Shown here one piece after another: positions 1 to 8,012 of a stretch of 21,019 nt of DNA (within the stretch, counting starts at the first letter, position 1; the number at the start of each line of letters is the position of its first letter). This DNA is from DATJHM01 sp035493895 (lineage in GTDB: Bacteria; Chloroflexota; Ktedonobacteria; Ktedonobacterales; Ktedonobacteraceae), in contig DATJHM010000229.1 in the NCBI GenBank assembly GCA_035493895.1, positions 1 to 21,019 on the forward strand, given 5' to 3'. A program made the translations under genes and the position numbers. The notes beneath the pieces were generated by a model. The model was not told where the DNA came from. It saw only the letters and a program-made list of their open reading frames with translations, and did not search any database.

Positions 1-1
1 G

Positions 2-196
2 GAGGCCGATCTGCATGACGATGATTTGAGTGAAACGACGTTGATCGATACCGATTTCACCGGGGCTGATCTGAGCCGGGCAAATATGAGCGAGGCCAAT
101 CTGCATGGAGCATATATCAAAGAGGCGAATATGCAGGATACAATTATTACGCCGGAACAGATCAAGCAGGCGCGATCGGTGAATACAATCCATTGA
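2..196 (+). CDS. Pentapeptide-repeat protein, C-terminal end (partial)
   Basis: Open from the left window edge to a TGA at 194-196, giving 64 visible residues. The reading shows A(D/N)LXX pentapeptide repeats (EADLH, GADLS, RANMS, EANLH, EANMQ) followed by a short tail, ITPEQIKQARSVNTIH, of the kind that often ends such proteins (EQ-L/I-xxA). Pentapeptide repeats fold into a right-handed quadrilateral beta-helix. The family has many roles, so no function can be given from the C-terminus alone. The start lies outside the window. Frame and repeat assignment are secure; function is unknown. Confidence 0.85.
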   Translation, partial: EADLHDDDLSETTLIDTDFTGADLSRANMSEANLHGAYIKEANMQDTIITPEQIKQARSVNTIH

Positions 197-206
197 GAGA
201 GGGAGA

Positions 207-309
207 GATGCGGACCGGCGCGGGACGCAGGCGGATGCCGACCGGCGGGGGGACGCAGGCGGAGCGGACCGGCGCGGGACGCAGGCGGAGCGGACCGGCG
301 CGGGATGCG
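207..309. repeat. GC-rich tandem repeat, about 3.8 units of 26-28 bp
   Basis: Four successive units start at about 207, 234, 262 and 288. Each contains GACCGGCG, GGGACGCAGGCG or close variants; the last is truncated. The motif GGACCGGC recurs in each unit and is also the 5' arm of the hairpin element at 309-330, so the array appears to have grown from, or into, that element. An open frame crosses it (193-408), but it is Arg/Gly low complexity and is not called. Together with the hairpin this fills most of the gap between the pentapeptide gene and the acetyltransferase. Confidence 0.75.
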
Positions 310-330
310 GACCGGCATAAAGCCCGGTCC
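309..330. repeat. Dispersed hairpin element with CATAAAGC loop, copy 1
   Basis: GGACCGG pairs with CCGGTCC around a CATAAAGC loop, followed by CTACCTG. The same layout (GGC-ATAAA-GCC core, then CCCTACCT) occurs at 4310-4330 with a different stem sequence. Conserved loop and flank with covarying stems suggests a mobile or REP-like family. It lies between the end of the pentapeptide gene (plus) and the end of the acetyltransferase gene (minus), so it could also act as a terminator, although no T-run follows. Confidence 0.6.
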
Positions 331-420
331 CTACCTGTTGTGTTTATTCGAGCGATTTTGGTGCCTGTCCGTGTCCTCTATGATGGGTTGTGCCTATTTG
401 CAAGGTGAGGTAGGCGGTTT

Positions 421-1401
421 TTATGCGGGTTGGAGGTCGCGGCCGGGTTGCAGTTCTTTTTCGTAGCGTCCGATGCGCAGGGTAACGTGCATGCCGACGC
501 GCTCATAGAGGCGATTGGCACCAGTCAGGCTCTGTGCGTCGACGCTGAGGGCGACGTGGGATATGCCACGTGGATAGAAGGAGTGAAAGATGTGGTAGAG
601 AAGAGCTGCACCGAGACCGCGTCTGCGCCAGGGACGGCGGACGGCGAGCTGATGCACCCAGGCAGAATGTTCATCGGGAAGACGGCTGAGAGCGGCCGCA
701 ACGATCTCGTCTCCCTGTTGTACAAGAAACCAGAGTGAGGGATCGAAACCATCACGCACCATCAGGCGCTGCCAATCCTCGAAGGGCTGCGGATCATGGG
801 CCCAGTGATCACGAAAACCATCCTCGATCGTCTCATAGGCGCGATAGATATCCTCCGGGCTACCATCACAGGTGCGCACCGTGAGAGCATCGGGCCAGAC
901 GGGCTGCGGTGAGGAGCCATCCAGAGCAATCCCCATGAAGAAATAGGCACGCGTCAGCTCGTAGTGATGCGATTCCAGAAGTCGGCAGGCGACCTCGCTG
1001 GTCGCAACCACATTGTTCACCAGCCTCACGCATACATCGGAGGGAAACGTCGCGAGCAGCTCGTGAGCACGGGCCTCCGTCAGTGCCACAATCAAAGAAC
1101 CGAGGCCGCGAGCATTGTGCGAAGGATGGACATACCCATCGGCGAAGATACGACCGGTGGGCAGTTTCGCCGTCACCGTCGCATAAGCAGCAATCATGCC
1201 GTCAGGAGCAAGCAGCACCCAGGTATCAGTGGAGCGATCCAGCTCTTCCCAATCGCTGAGAATACTATCCTCCGTATAGATATCAGGCTGCTCCATGGAC
1301 GCCATATCGTGAGCGTAGATCAGAGCAAGGATTGCGGGAATGTCGGCCTCAGTTGGAGCGCGCAGTGTATAGTCGGGAGGCATGGGGAAAGAAGGTAACA
1401 T
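421..1401 (-). CDS. Two-domain GNAT N-acetyltransferase
   Basis: 326 residues made of two tandem GNAT folds, at about 11-160 and 172-318. GNAT enzymes transfer an acetyl group from acetyl-CoA to an amine on a small molecule or protein. The C-terminal half keeps the acetyl-CoA motif RxxGxG (R259-G264, RRRGLG) and the late motif NRLYERVGM near 296-304, so it is likely the active half. In the N-terminal half the motif reads NARGLG (96-101), with Asn where Gln/Arg is usual, so that half may be structural. The ATG at 1399-1401 follows AAAGAAAG. The internal ATG at 1381 has no such site, so the longer start is preferred. No membrane segments. The substrate is unknown. The gene lies downstream of the kinase gene on the same strand, with a 155 bp gap holding its own candidate promoter. 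Confidence 0.85.
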   Translation of the reverse strand: MLPSFPMPPDYTLRAPTEADIPAILALIYAHDMASMEQPDIYTEDSILSDWEELDRSTDTWVLLAPDGMIAAYATVTAKLPTGRIFADGYVHPSHNARGLGSLIVALTEARAHELLATFPSDVCVRLVNNVVATSEVACRLLESHHYELTRAYFFMGIALDGSSPQPVWPDALTVRTCDGSPEDIYRAYETIEDGFRDHWAHDPQPFEDWQRLMVRDGFDPSLWFLVQQGDEIVAAALSRLPDEHSAWVHQLAVRRPWRRRGLGAALLYHIFHSFYPRGISHVALSVDAQSLTGANRLYERVGMHVTLRIGRYEKELQPGRDLQPA

Positions 1402-1488
1402 CGTGTATTTCTTTCTTTACAATATTTCTGGATGCAATAGCCCGAAATAAAAAATGCAGCAACATCTCTTTGAGTGGACAACGTTGCC

Positions 1489-1517
1489 AGTATACACGAT
1501 TTGAGCGTAATTTTGAA
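1489..1517 (-). promoter_or_regulatory. Candidate sigma70-type promoter for the acetyltransferase
   Basis: On the minus strand TTCAAA (1517-1512) and TATACT (1494-1489) are separated by 17 bp, about 90 bp upstream of the acetyltransferase start. Found by eye only. Confidence 0.4.
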
Positions 1518-1556
1518 TATGGATATTTTTTCGAAAAAAGCGCTAGATCGTCCATG

Positions 1557-3353
1557 TCAATGAGCGTGAGAAATAGCGTCGATTGGTTGCGTATTTGTGG
1601 GCAACAGGGGCAGAGAAAACCAGAACGTTGAGCCACGGCCGGGCTTGCTTTCGACGCCGACGTAGCCATGGTGCTGCTGAATAATCGTCTGGCTAATATA
1701 GAGACCGAGGCCGAGACCAGACGAGCCAGCGGCATGAGAACGGGTTGTCCCCTGATAGAAGCGTTCCCAGATGTGGCGCTGTTCCTCGGAAGTCAGGCCC
1801 GGTCCCTCATCTCGAACGGAGACACGTGCGGCAGTCGCAGAGAGTTCCAGGCGGACGGCGATAGGATACTCTTCGGGAGAATAGCGAACGGCGTTGGACA
1901 GAAAATTGATCAACACCTGAGAGAGGCGATTTGCATCGCCGTGCACCATAGGAAGAGCATCTTCAGGGAGGCTCAGCACAAAACGACGGTGCTCCTCGCT
2001 GGTCTGAAAATCCGTCATCACCTCGCGCACCAGTTCCAGCAGATTCAGCGGTTGCATATACAGTTCCAGCTTATTGCTTTGAATGCGAGACACATCGAGC
2101 AAATCGTTGACCAGACGCACCTCCACCTCCACCTGACGCTCCGCCCGTTCCAGCATATCCTCCGCCCGTTCAAGGAGCGTCGGGAGAGGGAGTTCGTGGG
2201 CGCGGCGATGGAAGAGACGGCGTACCATCTGAATACTGCCCTTAATAGTCGTCAAAGGATTGCGTAGTTCATGGCTCGTCATGCTCAAAAACTCATCCAT
2301 GCGGCGATTAGACTCGCGTAAAGCCAGTTCGCTGGCCTGAGCCAGAATGCGCTCTCGTGAGAGACGTTCCCGTTCAATAACCAGAGCAGCCAGCCGGGCA
2401 ATCGCCCCGATCAACATGCTCTCCTGCTCAAGAGGGAACGTATGAGGCATACTGCCATAATCCAGTTCCAGCACCCCGATAAGCTGTTCACCGATCCAGA
2501 TCGGCGCGGCGAGCACCTGGCGAATACCGTACGCAGGGAGATACACGCCCGGGACAGCAGCCAGGTCAACCAGGGCCGTATCGCCATGTAGAGAAAACTC
2601 GCGTCTGGCCGCCGAGAAAAAAGCTTCCAGGCAGACCGGCGTGGTCTGGCTCCAGAAATGCTCGCGCTCTTCCGGGGAAAGGCCGACCAGAGCAATAGCC
2701 TCGAGTTTATTGTCAGAACGAAGCGCCAGAATCGCGCCCGTAGAGCACTCCAGCAACTTGCAGGCCAGGTCGAGCAAGCGTGCGGCAGCATGACGAAAAT
2801 AGACAGCGGGCTCATTTGCGGGCTGCCGTAGCGACTCGGGGAACTGGACCATCGCCTCAGCCATCGCCACCAGCACATGCAAAGCGCGCGTAGTGCGATG
2901 CTCCTGCTCACGACGCGCCGTGACATCGCGCAAGACCAGAACGGCCCCATCCAGTTCGCCCTGAACAGTATAAATAGGAGCGCCACTGATGTTTATCAAA
3001 AGATGGCAACCGGAAAATACCGTCACCCAGACGTCAGCAGAATGTTCGCTCTTCAGCATCTCACCTTGCAATACGCGGGTCAGAGGCAACTGTTCAGCTG
3101 AAAGCTCCTGACCATACTCATCGCGTACATGCAAATACTGCGCCCATTCAGAGAGAGACAAAGTCTGAATAGCAGGGAAACGCTCAAGAGCCAGGAGAGA
3201 GTGTGCAGCCGTATTGTAGAATACCAACTGGCCCAGAGCATCAAATACCATCACAGCATCAGCCATGGCCTCAAAAGTTGCTTCCAGGCGTAAACGATGT
3301 TGAAGAGCGAGTTGTGCTTCCGAAATTCCATGAGCCGACAAATCCTCAGACAT
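1557..3353 (-). CDS. Soluble PAS-GAF sensor histidine kinase
   Basis: 598 residues with no membrane segment or signal peptide, so a cytoplasmic sensor. Domains in order: PAS at about 20-150 (ending LVLRDVTARREQE), GAF at about 185-330, a helical linker, HisKA with the phosphoacceptor H361 in MTSHELRNPLTTIKG, and HATPase_c with N box LINFLSNAVRYSPE (481-494), G1 DEGPG (515-519) and G2 GLGLGL (546-551). All catalytic residues are present, so it should autophosphorylate and pass phosphate to a response regulator. None is encoded in the window, so this looks like an orphan kinase. The ATG is preceded by AGGAT about 6 bases upstream on the minus strand. The signal is unknown; PAS and GAF domains can bind small ligands, flavin or heme. 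Confidence 0.93.
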   Translation of the reverse strand: MSEDLSAHGISEAQLALQHRLRLEATFEAMADAVMVFDALGQLVFYNTAAHSLLALERFPAIQTLSLSEWAQYLHVRDEYGQELSAEQLPLTRVLQGEMLKSEHSADVWVTVFSGCHLLINISGAPIYTVQGELDGAVLVLRDVTARREQEHRTTRALHVLVAMAEAMVQFPESLRQPANEPAVYFRHAAARLLDLACKLLECSTGAILALRSDNKLEAIALVGLSPEEREHFWSQTTPVCLEAFFSAARREFSLHGDTALVDLAAVPGVYLPAYGIRQVLAAPIWIGEQLIGVLELDYGSMPHTFPLEQESMLIGAIARLAALVIERERLSRERILAQASELALRESNRRMDEFLSMTSHELRNPLTTIKGSIQMVRRLFHRRAHELPLPTLLERAEDMLERAERQVEVEVRLVNDLLDVSRIQSNKLELYMQPLNLLELVREVMTDFQTSEEHRRFVLSLPEDALPMVHGDANRLSQVLINFLSNAVRYSPEEYPIAVRLELSATAARVSVRDEGPGLTSEEQRHIWERFYQGTTRSHAAGSSGLGLGLYISQTIIQQHHGYVGVESKPGRGSTFWFSLPLLPTNTQPIDAISHAH

Positions 3354-3643
3354 ACCTCATCCTATCCTCTCTACGCAAAAATAGTAAGGAGATGCAAAAA
3401 TCTCTCCTCCATGTTTCTTGCTTTCATCTCACGAACGGGCTACATGAACACAGTCTAAGAAAACAACGTAGGGCTCAGCCAAACAGACACAATCCTGTAA
3501 CCAGTGAACATTCTCTAGAGATGCCATAAAATAAGACGCAATGGGAAGCAAGGCAAAAAAAGTCGCAAAAATTCAGAGATAGTTTCTATCATGGTGTATA
3601 TACGAACGTTTTCTCTAGATTGCTGCATTATAGAAGGGCAGAC

Positions 3644-3673
3644 TTGAAAAATGCCATAAACACGAGTTATTAT
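3644..3673 (+). promoter_or_regulatory. Candidate promoter of the tetR-MFS-copCD unit
   Basis: TTGAAA (3644-3649) and TATTAT (3668-3673) with an 18 bp spacer. The expected transcription start near 3680 falls inside the palindrome at 3676-3695. The rest of the 3354-3739 gap is AT-rich and holds no gene that I can support. Confidence 0.6.
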
Positions 3674-3675
3674 TA

Positions 3676-3695
3676 GTCAGACAGGTCTGTCTGAC
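3676..3695. promoter_or_regulatory. Palindromic operator, probably for the adjacent TetR regulator
   Basis: Arms GTCAGACAG and CTGTCTGAC form a 9 bp inverted repeat around a GT centre. It begins 2 bp after the -10 box and ends 44 bp before the tetR ATG. TetR/AcrR dimers commonly bind such palindromes over their own promoter. Binding here would block initiation and so autorepress the downstream genes. Confidence 0.75.
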
Positions 3696-3739
3696 ATTTT
3701 ACGCGTTATAGCAGGGAAGCAGCGAATAGAGAAAGCATC

Positions 3740-4321
3740 ATGCCAACAAGTACGCATGCAGCCCGTCAGAGAATACTGGAAACGGCGCAAGAGATGTTTT
3801 ATCAGGAAGGTATTCATGCAGTTGGCATAGATACCATCATCGAGCGTTCGGGAGTCGCCAAAGCGACCCTGTACTACCATTTTGCCTCAAAAGAAGCATT
3901 GATCGAAGCCTATTTACAGGAGCGGGACCGGGCCTTCTGGGTCTGGTTTGAGCAAGCGATCAGTGGAGAGAGAGAGGCAAAGGGGAAATTGCTAGCCTTC
4001 TTCGATGCGTTGCTCGTCAAAGTATCCGCGCCGGACTATCGAGGATGTGGATTTCTGAACTGTGCCGCAGAATTTCCCCATGAAGGGCAGGTTGGTCATA
4101 CATTGCCACGAGCGACCAAACACAAACTGCGTCAACAGCTGCTTCAGCTCAGCGAGGGGCTCAAAATTGAGCAGCCTGCGGTGCTGGCCGATCAACTGGT
4201 TTTGCTTGCAGAGGGCAGCTTTGCATCCTCGCCGATGTTTGATGCGCCCGGACCGGCCACGCATGCCAGAGAGGCAGCGCGCATCCTGATCGAAGCTCAT
4301 AGGGCGCGCGGGCTGGCATAA
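3740..4321 (+). CDS. TetR/AcrR family transcriptional regulator
   Basis: 193 residues. The N-terminal DNA-binding domain covers about 8-55, with the typical TetR pattern RILETAQEMFYQEGIHAVGIDTI followed by GVAKATLYYHFASKEAL (recognition helix about 38-48). The C-terminal part (56-193) is the ligand-binding and dimer domain and includes RGCGFLNCAAEFP, a stretch seen in one TetR subgroup. TetR proteins are usually repressors released by a small ligand. The 9+9 bp palindrome just upstream is the likely operator, and the MFS transporter 91 bp downstream is the likely target. The TAA stop (4319-4321) lies in the loop of a hairpin repeat, so the repeat supplies the protein's last residues (GLA). 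The inducer is unknown. Confidence 0.92.
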   Translation: MPTSTHAARQRILETAQEMFYQEGIHAVGIDTIIERSGVAKATLYYHFASKEALIEAYLQERDRAFWVWFEQAISGEREAKGKLLAFFDALLVKVSAPDYRGCGFLNCAAEFPHEGQVGHTLPRATKHKLRQQLLQLSEGLKIEQPAVLADQLVLLAEGSFASSPMFDAPGPATHAREAARILIEAHRARGLA

Positions 4322-4330
4322 AGCCAGCCC
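4310..4330. repeat. Dispersed hairpin element with ATAAA loop, copy 2
   Basis: GGGCTGGC and GCCAGCCC pair perfectly (8 bp) around ATAAA, followed by CTACCTCTG. It has the same loop and 3' flank as the copy at 309-330. The loop contains the tetR stop codon (TAA, 4319-4321). With no long T-run it may act as a weak terminator or mRNA stabiliser between tetR and the MFS gene. Confidence 0.7.
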
Positions 4331-4412
4331 CTACCTCTGCCTTTCTTCGAGGGTAGAGATTATGGATGGTCTGATTTTTTAATGACAATTCGTGAGACAA
4401 GGAGCTCAAACC

Positions 4413-5717
4413 ATGCTGGCTTCAAAGAAGCGTGAGAGGTTCCATTACGGTTGGATTATCGCCGTCACTACCTTTTTGACCATGCTGGCAGCAGCTGGCA
4501 TACGCGCCACACCAGGCGTACTGATCGTCCCCCTGGAACAGAGTTTTGGCTGGAGTGCGGCGACCATTTCGTTAGCAATCTCCATCAACCTCGTCCTTTT
4601 TGGTTTGAGCGGCCCCTTTGCGGCGGCATTGATGCAACGGGTGGGAATTAAACGCGTAATGATCGTAGCGCTGATTCTGGCGGGATGTGCGGCCGCATTG
4701 ACGACGCTAATGCGTGCGCCGTGGCAGTTGTATCTGCTGTGGGGCGTGCTGGTCGGATTGGCCTCAGGCTCATTGACCAACGTACTAGCGGCGGTCATCA
4801 CGAACCGCTGGTTTGTCAAAAATCGAGGATTAGTGCTGGGTCTGCTCACCGCAAGCAATGCGACAGGTCAGCTTGTTTTTCTGCCGATGCTCGCCTCGCT
4901 CACCGTTCATCCGGGCTGGCAGGTAGCCGTGCTGGTCAGCGCAGGCGCGACGCTCGTCGTTGCGCTGCTCGTCGTCATCTTTATGAAAGAGCGGCCACAG
5001 GATATCGGGCTGCGTCCCTATGGAGCCAGTAGCGATGAAAGCGTGCAGGAGAGCAAGGAGAATCCGATCTTCGTCGCGATGCGGGGACTGGTACGCGGGG
5101 CGCGCTCAGCGGATTTCTGGCTGCTGGCGGGCAGCTTCTTTATCTGCGGAGCCACCACCAATGGTCTGATCGGCACCCATTTAATCCCGGCATCGATGGA
5201 TCACGGGATACCCGAAGTGACGGCGGCCAGTATGCTTGCCGTGATAGGCGTATTTGATCTGATCGGCACGACCGCTTCGGGCTGGCTGTCCGATCGGATC
5301 GACAATCGCTGGCTGCTCTGCTGGTACTATGGGCTGCGAGGGATCTCCCTGCTCTTCCTGCCCTACGCGCTCGGCAGCAACTATCTCAGCCTCGGACTCT
5401 TCATTATCTTCTATGGGCTGGACTGGGTAGCGACGGTGCCACCAACCACGAGACTCACGGCAGACATTTTCGGCAAAGAGCAGGTGGGGATTATCTTCGG
5501 CTGGATTTTTGCGGCCCATCAGCTCGGAGCGGCGAGTGCGGCACTGGGCGCGGGCATTTTGCGCACGTGGCTGGGGAACTATCAGATTGCGTTCCAGACA
5601 GCGGGCCTGCTGGGTCTGGTGGCGGCCGGGATGGTGATTCGCATCGGGCGCAAGAGGCAGGTGGAGGAGAGAGAGACGGAGATCGAGGGAGTGGGCATGG
5701 CGACGGCGCTCGATTAG
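4413..5717 (+). CDS. MFS transporter, OFA/monocarboxylate-like
   Basis: 434 residues with about 12 hydrophobic segments in two halves, joined by a loop near 190-230 that contains ERPQDIGLRPYG, a pattern typical of the OFA (oxalate/formate antiporter)-like and monocarboxylate-type MFS carriers. A motif-A-like loop in the first half reads QRVGIKR, and the second half has GWLSDRIDNR. It sits in the cytoplasmic membrane. The substrate may be a small carboxylate or a drug-like compound; the sequence does not decide. The ATG at 4413 is chosen because GGAG lies 8 bases upstream; an in-frame GTG at 4392 lacks a site. It lies between tetR and copCD and is probably controlled by the TetR protein. Confidence 0.9.
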   Translation: MLASKKRERFHYGWIIAVTTFLTMLAAAGIRATPGVLIVPLEQSFGWSAATISLAISINLVLFGLSGPFAAALMQRVGIKRVMIVALILAGCAAALTTLMRAPWQLYLLWGVLVGLASGSLTNVLAAVITNRWFVKNRGLVLGLLTASNATGQLVFLPMLASLTVHPGWQVAVLVSAGATLVVALLVVIFMKERPQDIGLRPYGASSDESVQESKENPIFVAMRGLVRGARSADFWLLAGSFFICGATTNGLIGTHLIPASMDHGIPEVTAASMLAVIGVFDLIGTTASGWLSDRIDNRWLLCWYYGLRGISLLFLPYALGSNYLSLGLFIIFYGLDWVATVPPTTRLTADIFGKEQVGIIFGWIFAAHQLGAASAALGAGILRTWLGNYQIAFQTAGLLGLVAAGMVIRIGRKRQVEERETEIEGVGMATALD

Positions 5718-5734
5718 TGGATGCTTTTGGCGAT

Positions 5735-7015
5735 ATGAAGATCGGGCTTGATTGGCGGATAGTACGCGTGGTATTTGTAGTGGTGGGAGTGATGGGGTTG
5801 AGTTGGGTGGGGACGGTGCCAGTGGAGGCGGGAGCGCGCCATGCGATAGTGTTGCGTTCGCAGCCAGCGGAGGGGAGCACGCAGGCGACGGGACCGCAGA
5901 ATATTTGTCTGTGGTTTTCAGAAAGCGCTCAGCCGGTGGGAGAGAGTATCAGTGTGCTGGCACCGGATGGAAAGTCGGTAGAGACGGGGAAATTGCATGT
6001 ACGTGGGGCGCAGTTTTGTGTGCCGATCTCGCTCCATGCAAGCGGAAGTTATCTGGTATCGTGGCAGGTGATTTCGCTGGATACCGACCCGGCCAGTGGC
6101 AGCTTCCTGTTCAATCTCCGGCATAGTGGCGGACAATGGGCGACGACGACCAGTTCGGGAACATCACCGCAGGGAGTCGTGCTGCAAGTGCTGGCACGGC
6201 TACTGCATTTTCTGGGGTACGCGCTCAGCTTCGGAGTGCTCGCTTTTGGCTGGTTCGTCATTCAACCGCTGGGGGTGACGATAGCGGAGCATATACGACA
6301 TCGTCAGGAGAGGCTGGTGATGATCGGAATCGGAGTGCTCCTGGTGGCTGAGCCGCTGGCGCTGCTTGCGCAAACGGTGAGTCTGGGGAAGGGCGATGTG
6401 GGGAATATTATTGGCGCGATCCTGGCCTCCAGCTTTGGGCGGGTGCTGGCGCAACGTCTGGGCGTGGCGCTGCTTTTGTGGATCATTCTGGGCATGGTGC
6501 GTGAGAGTAAGGAGACGCGTGCGAGCAGGATCGGCATACTCGGGCTCGGGCTACTTCTGGCGTTCGTCGATGGTGAGGCCAGCCATGCCGTCAGTAAAGA
6601 GCCCGTCTGGCTGGGATTGCTGGCGAACATGGTGCATGTCGCGGCAATGGGGCTGTGGGTAGGTGGGATGATCGGTTTGCTGGCGCTGTGGGGGGAGAAA
6701 GAGCCGGGTGAGCGAAGGGCGGAGATAGTAGTACGGTTTGGGCAACTTGCGACGATTGCGGTCAGCGAACTGGTGATCAGTGGTCTGCTGATGGCGTGGT
6801 TGCGGTTGAACCAGCCGCTCAACCTGTTCACGAGCGTCTATGGTCGAGTTTTGCTAGGGAAGATCTGTCTGTTGCCGCTGGTATTGCTACTGGCGTGGGT
6901 GGGGAGACGTGTGAAGTGGCGGGAACAGGTGATCTGGTGGAGAATAGAAGGGCTGGGATTGCTGGGATTGCTGGTGCTGGCGGGTCTGCTGGTAGCGTTG
7001 CCACCACCGTTGTGA
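5735..7015 (+). CDS. CopC-CopD fusion, copper resistance/uptake membrane protein
   Basis: 426 residues. A signal-like hydrophobic segment (9-27) precedes a CopC domain (about 36-128: RHAIVLRSQPAEGS, then CLWFSESAQP, ending SLDTDPASGSFLFNL). A CopD membrane domain of about eight helices follows (150-426), with HVAAMGLWVGGM and the late VYGRVLLGKICLLP pattern. CopC binds copper outside the cell and CopD passes it across the membrane. The usual CopC ligand motif DGH reads D116-T-D118, so the second His ligand is replaced by Asp. H36 lies close to the probable cleavage site but follows GAR instead of the usual AxA. The ATG at 5735 is 17 bp after the MFS stop; an in-frame GTG at 5717 overlaps that stop and is a possible coupled start. 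The gene is probably in the tetR-controlled unit. Confidence 0.85.
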   Translation: MKIGLDWRIVRVVFVVVGVMGLSWVGTVPVEAGARHAIVLRSQPAEGSTQATGPQNICLWFSESAQPVGESISVLAPDGKSVETGKLHVRGAQFCVPISLHASGSYLVSWQVISLDTDPASGSFLFNLRHSGGQWATTTSSGTSPQGVVLQVLARLLHFLGYALSFGVLAFGWFVIQPLGVTIAEHIRHRQERLVMIGIGVLLVAEPLALLAQTVSLGKGDVGNIIGAILASSFGRVLAQRLGVALLLWIILGMVRESKETRASRIGILGLGLLLAFVDGEASHAVSKEPVWLGLLANMVHVAAMGLWVGGMIGLLALWGEKEPGERRAEIVVRFGQLATIAVSELVISGLLMAWLRLNQPLNLFTSVYGRVLLGKICLLPLVLLLAWVGRRVKWREQVIWWRIEGLGLLGLLVLAGLLVALPPPL

Positions 7016-7096
7016 GATGAGTAATACATTCTTATAATAAAAGAGTAATAAAAGAGCAAGTTGAGTTCATTGCCAGTACATTTCGCTAGAAAATAC

Positions 7097-7131
7097 AAAG
7101 GACCTGCTACAGCTTTCGTCGCAGGTCCTTT
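7097..7131. terminator. Bidirectional intrinsic terminator
   Basis: An 11 bp perfect stem, AAAGGACCTGC (7097-7107) with GCAGGTCCTTT (7121-7131), and a 13-base loop. It lies between the convergent ends of copCD (plus) and the VC0807-family gene (minus). On the minus strand it is followed by TTTGTATTTT, so it should stop transcription from that side well. Confidence 0.85.
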
Positions 7132-7155
7132 ATCGTCGTAGTTTAGAGGGTAAAT

Positions 7156-7893
7156 TTAAGCAGGAGTTTCTTCGGTAGTTTCTTCGATAGCTGTAGTCTC
7201 CGGGGTCTCCCTCTGAGCGCGGAGAGCGGCGGCACGTTTTCTGCCGTTGCGGGAGTACCATATCGTCCAGAGAGTTATACCGCCAATAAAGCCATAGAGA
7301 ACGAAAGGAGAGATGAGAAGAAACTGAGGAATGGTCAGAGTAACGACCAGATACGTACGAATCACCACTTCAAGCAGGAAACCAATGCCCCAGACCACCG
7401 TTGTCACCCTCATTGAGCGTCGAAAGTGGGGATATTGCCAGAGTGAATTGAACCATTCCACCTTCTCAGGCACATTGCCCGTCACAAAAGCGCGCGCGAA
7501 GTAGAACCCGAGCGGCTTAGGAAAGAGCATCGACACCAGATATGACAGGCCGATAGCAGCCGTAAAAAATGATTCGCGTATCAGGTAGACGCGGGGGCTG
7601 CCACCAACCAGAAAGAGCACAATCCCAATCACAATGCTCGCCAGAGCGATGCCAGCAATAAGATCTACGCGTCCTTTGCGTATCACCCCTACAATCGTAT
7701 CTATTATAGGAGGAACGCCAGAAATGAGAAGAGCAACAAGTTCTGAAACAGAAGTATAGTTTTTCAGGAGCGTATAGATGATATAGGGAAAAACCGCATT
7801 GATAATGATACTATACGCGAGGCCACGAAATGTCGAGCCAGGCTTCATCAGTTGTCCGGTCACACTTACCGTCGAAGACGAGGCATTCGTCAT
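7156..7893 (-). CDS. VC0807-family integral membrane protein
   Basis: 245 residues with about six hydrophobic segments between 20 and 225 and a polar, acidic C-tail rich in Glu and Thr (226-245). The order of landmarks matches the VC0807 family of uncharacterised membrane proteins: an early P-x-I-I-Y helix, PPIIDTIVGVIRKGRVDLIAG, a GSPRVYLIRESFFTA stretch and a late region rich in Trp and Arg. No enzyme or transport function is established for the family. AAAGGA lies 9 bases upstream of the ATG on the minus strand, supporting this start. It appears to be transcribed alone, with its own candidate promoter and a strong terminator. Confidence 0.75.
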   Translation of the reverse strand: MTNASSSTVSVTGQLMKPGSTFRGLAYSIIINAVFPYIIYTLLKNYTSVSELVALLISGVPPIIDTIVGVIRKGRVDLIAGIALASIVIGIVLFLVGGSPRVYLIRESFFTAAIGLSYLVSMLFPKPLGFYFARAFVTGNVPEKVEWFNSLWQYPHFRRSMRVTTVVWGIGFLLEVVIRTYLVVTLTIPQFLLISPFVLYGFIGGITLWTIWYSRNGRKRAAALRAQRETPETTAIEETTEETPA

Positions 7894-7936
7894 GGGTACA
7901 ATTCCTTTTTTTTCTACATAACAGATCCTACACTAT

Positions 7937-7965
7937 ACACTACGCAGATGAGGCACCCTTATCAA
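7937..7965 (-). promoter_or_regulatory. Candidate promoter of the VC0807-family gene
   Basis: On the minus strand TTGATA (7965-7960) and TAGTGT (7942-7937) with a 17 bp spacer. A TATAGT lies a few bases further on but at a 22 bp spacing. Both are by-eye assignments. Confidence 0.35.
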
Positions 7966-8012
7966 AAAGAAGATAGATACGACAATGGGATTTTAGAGTC
8001 AGGCAGGAGATT

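Noticed and set aside
207..309. CRISPR array
   Set aside because: Units are directly adjacent with no unique spacers; it is a plain tandem repeat.
193..408. Plus-strand frame through the GC-rich array
   Set aside because: It is Arg/Gly low complexity dictated by the tandem repeat, with no family features and no supporting context.
1526..1539. TTTTTTCGAAAAAA perfect palindrome downstream of the kinase gene
   Set aside because: Only A/T arms with a CG centre; too weak for a terminator and common by chance in AT-rich gaps.
5567..5734. N-terminal extension of the CopC-CopD frame
   Set aside because: It overlaps the end of the MFS gene in another frame, is Gly/Asp-rich nonsense, and would bury the signal peptide that begins at 5735.
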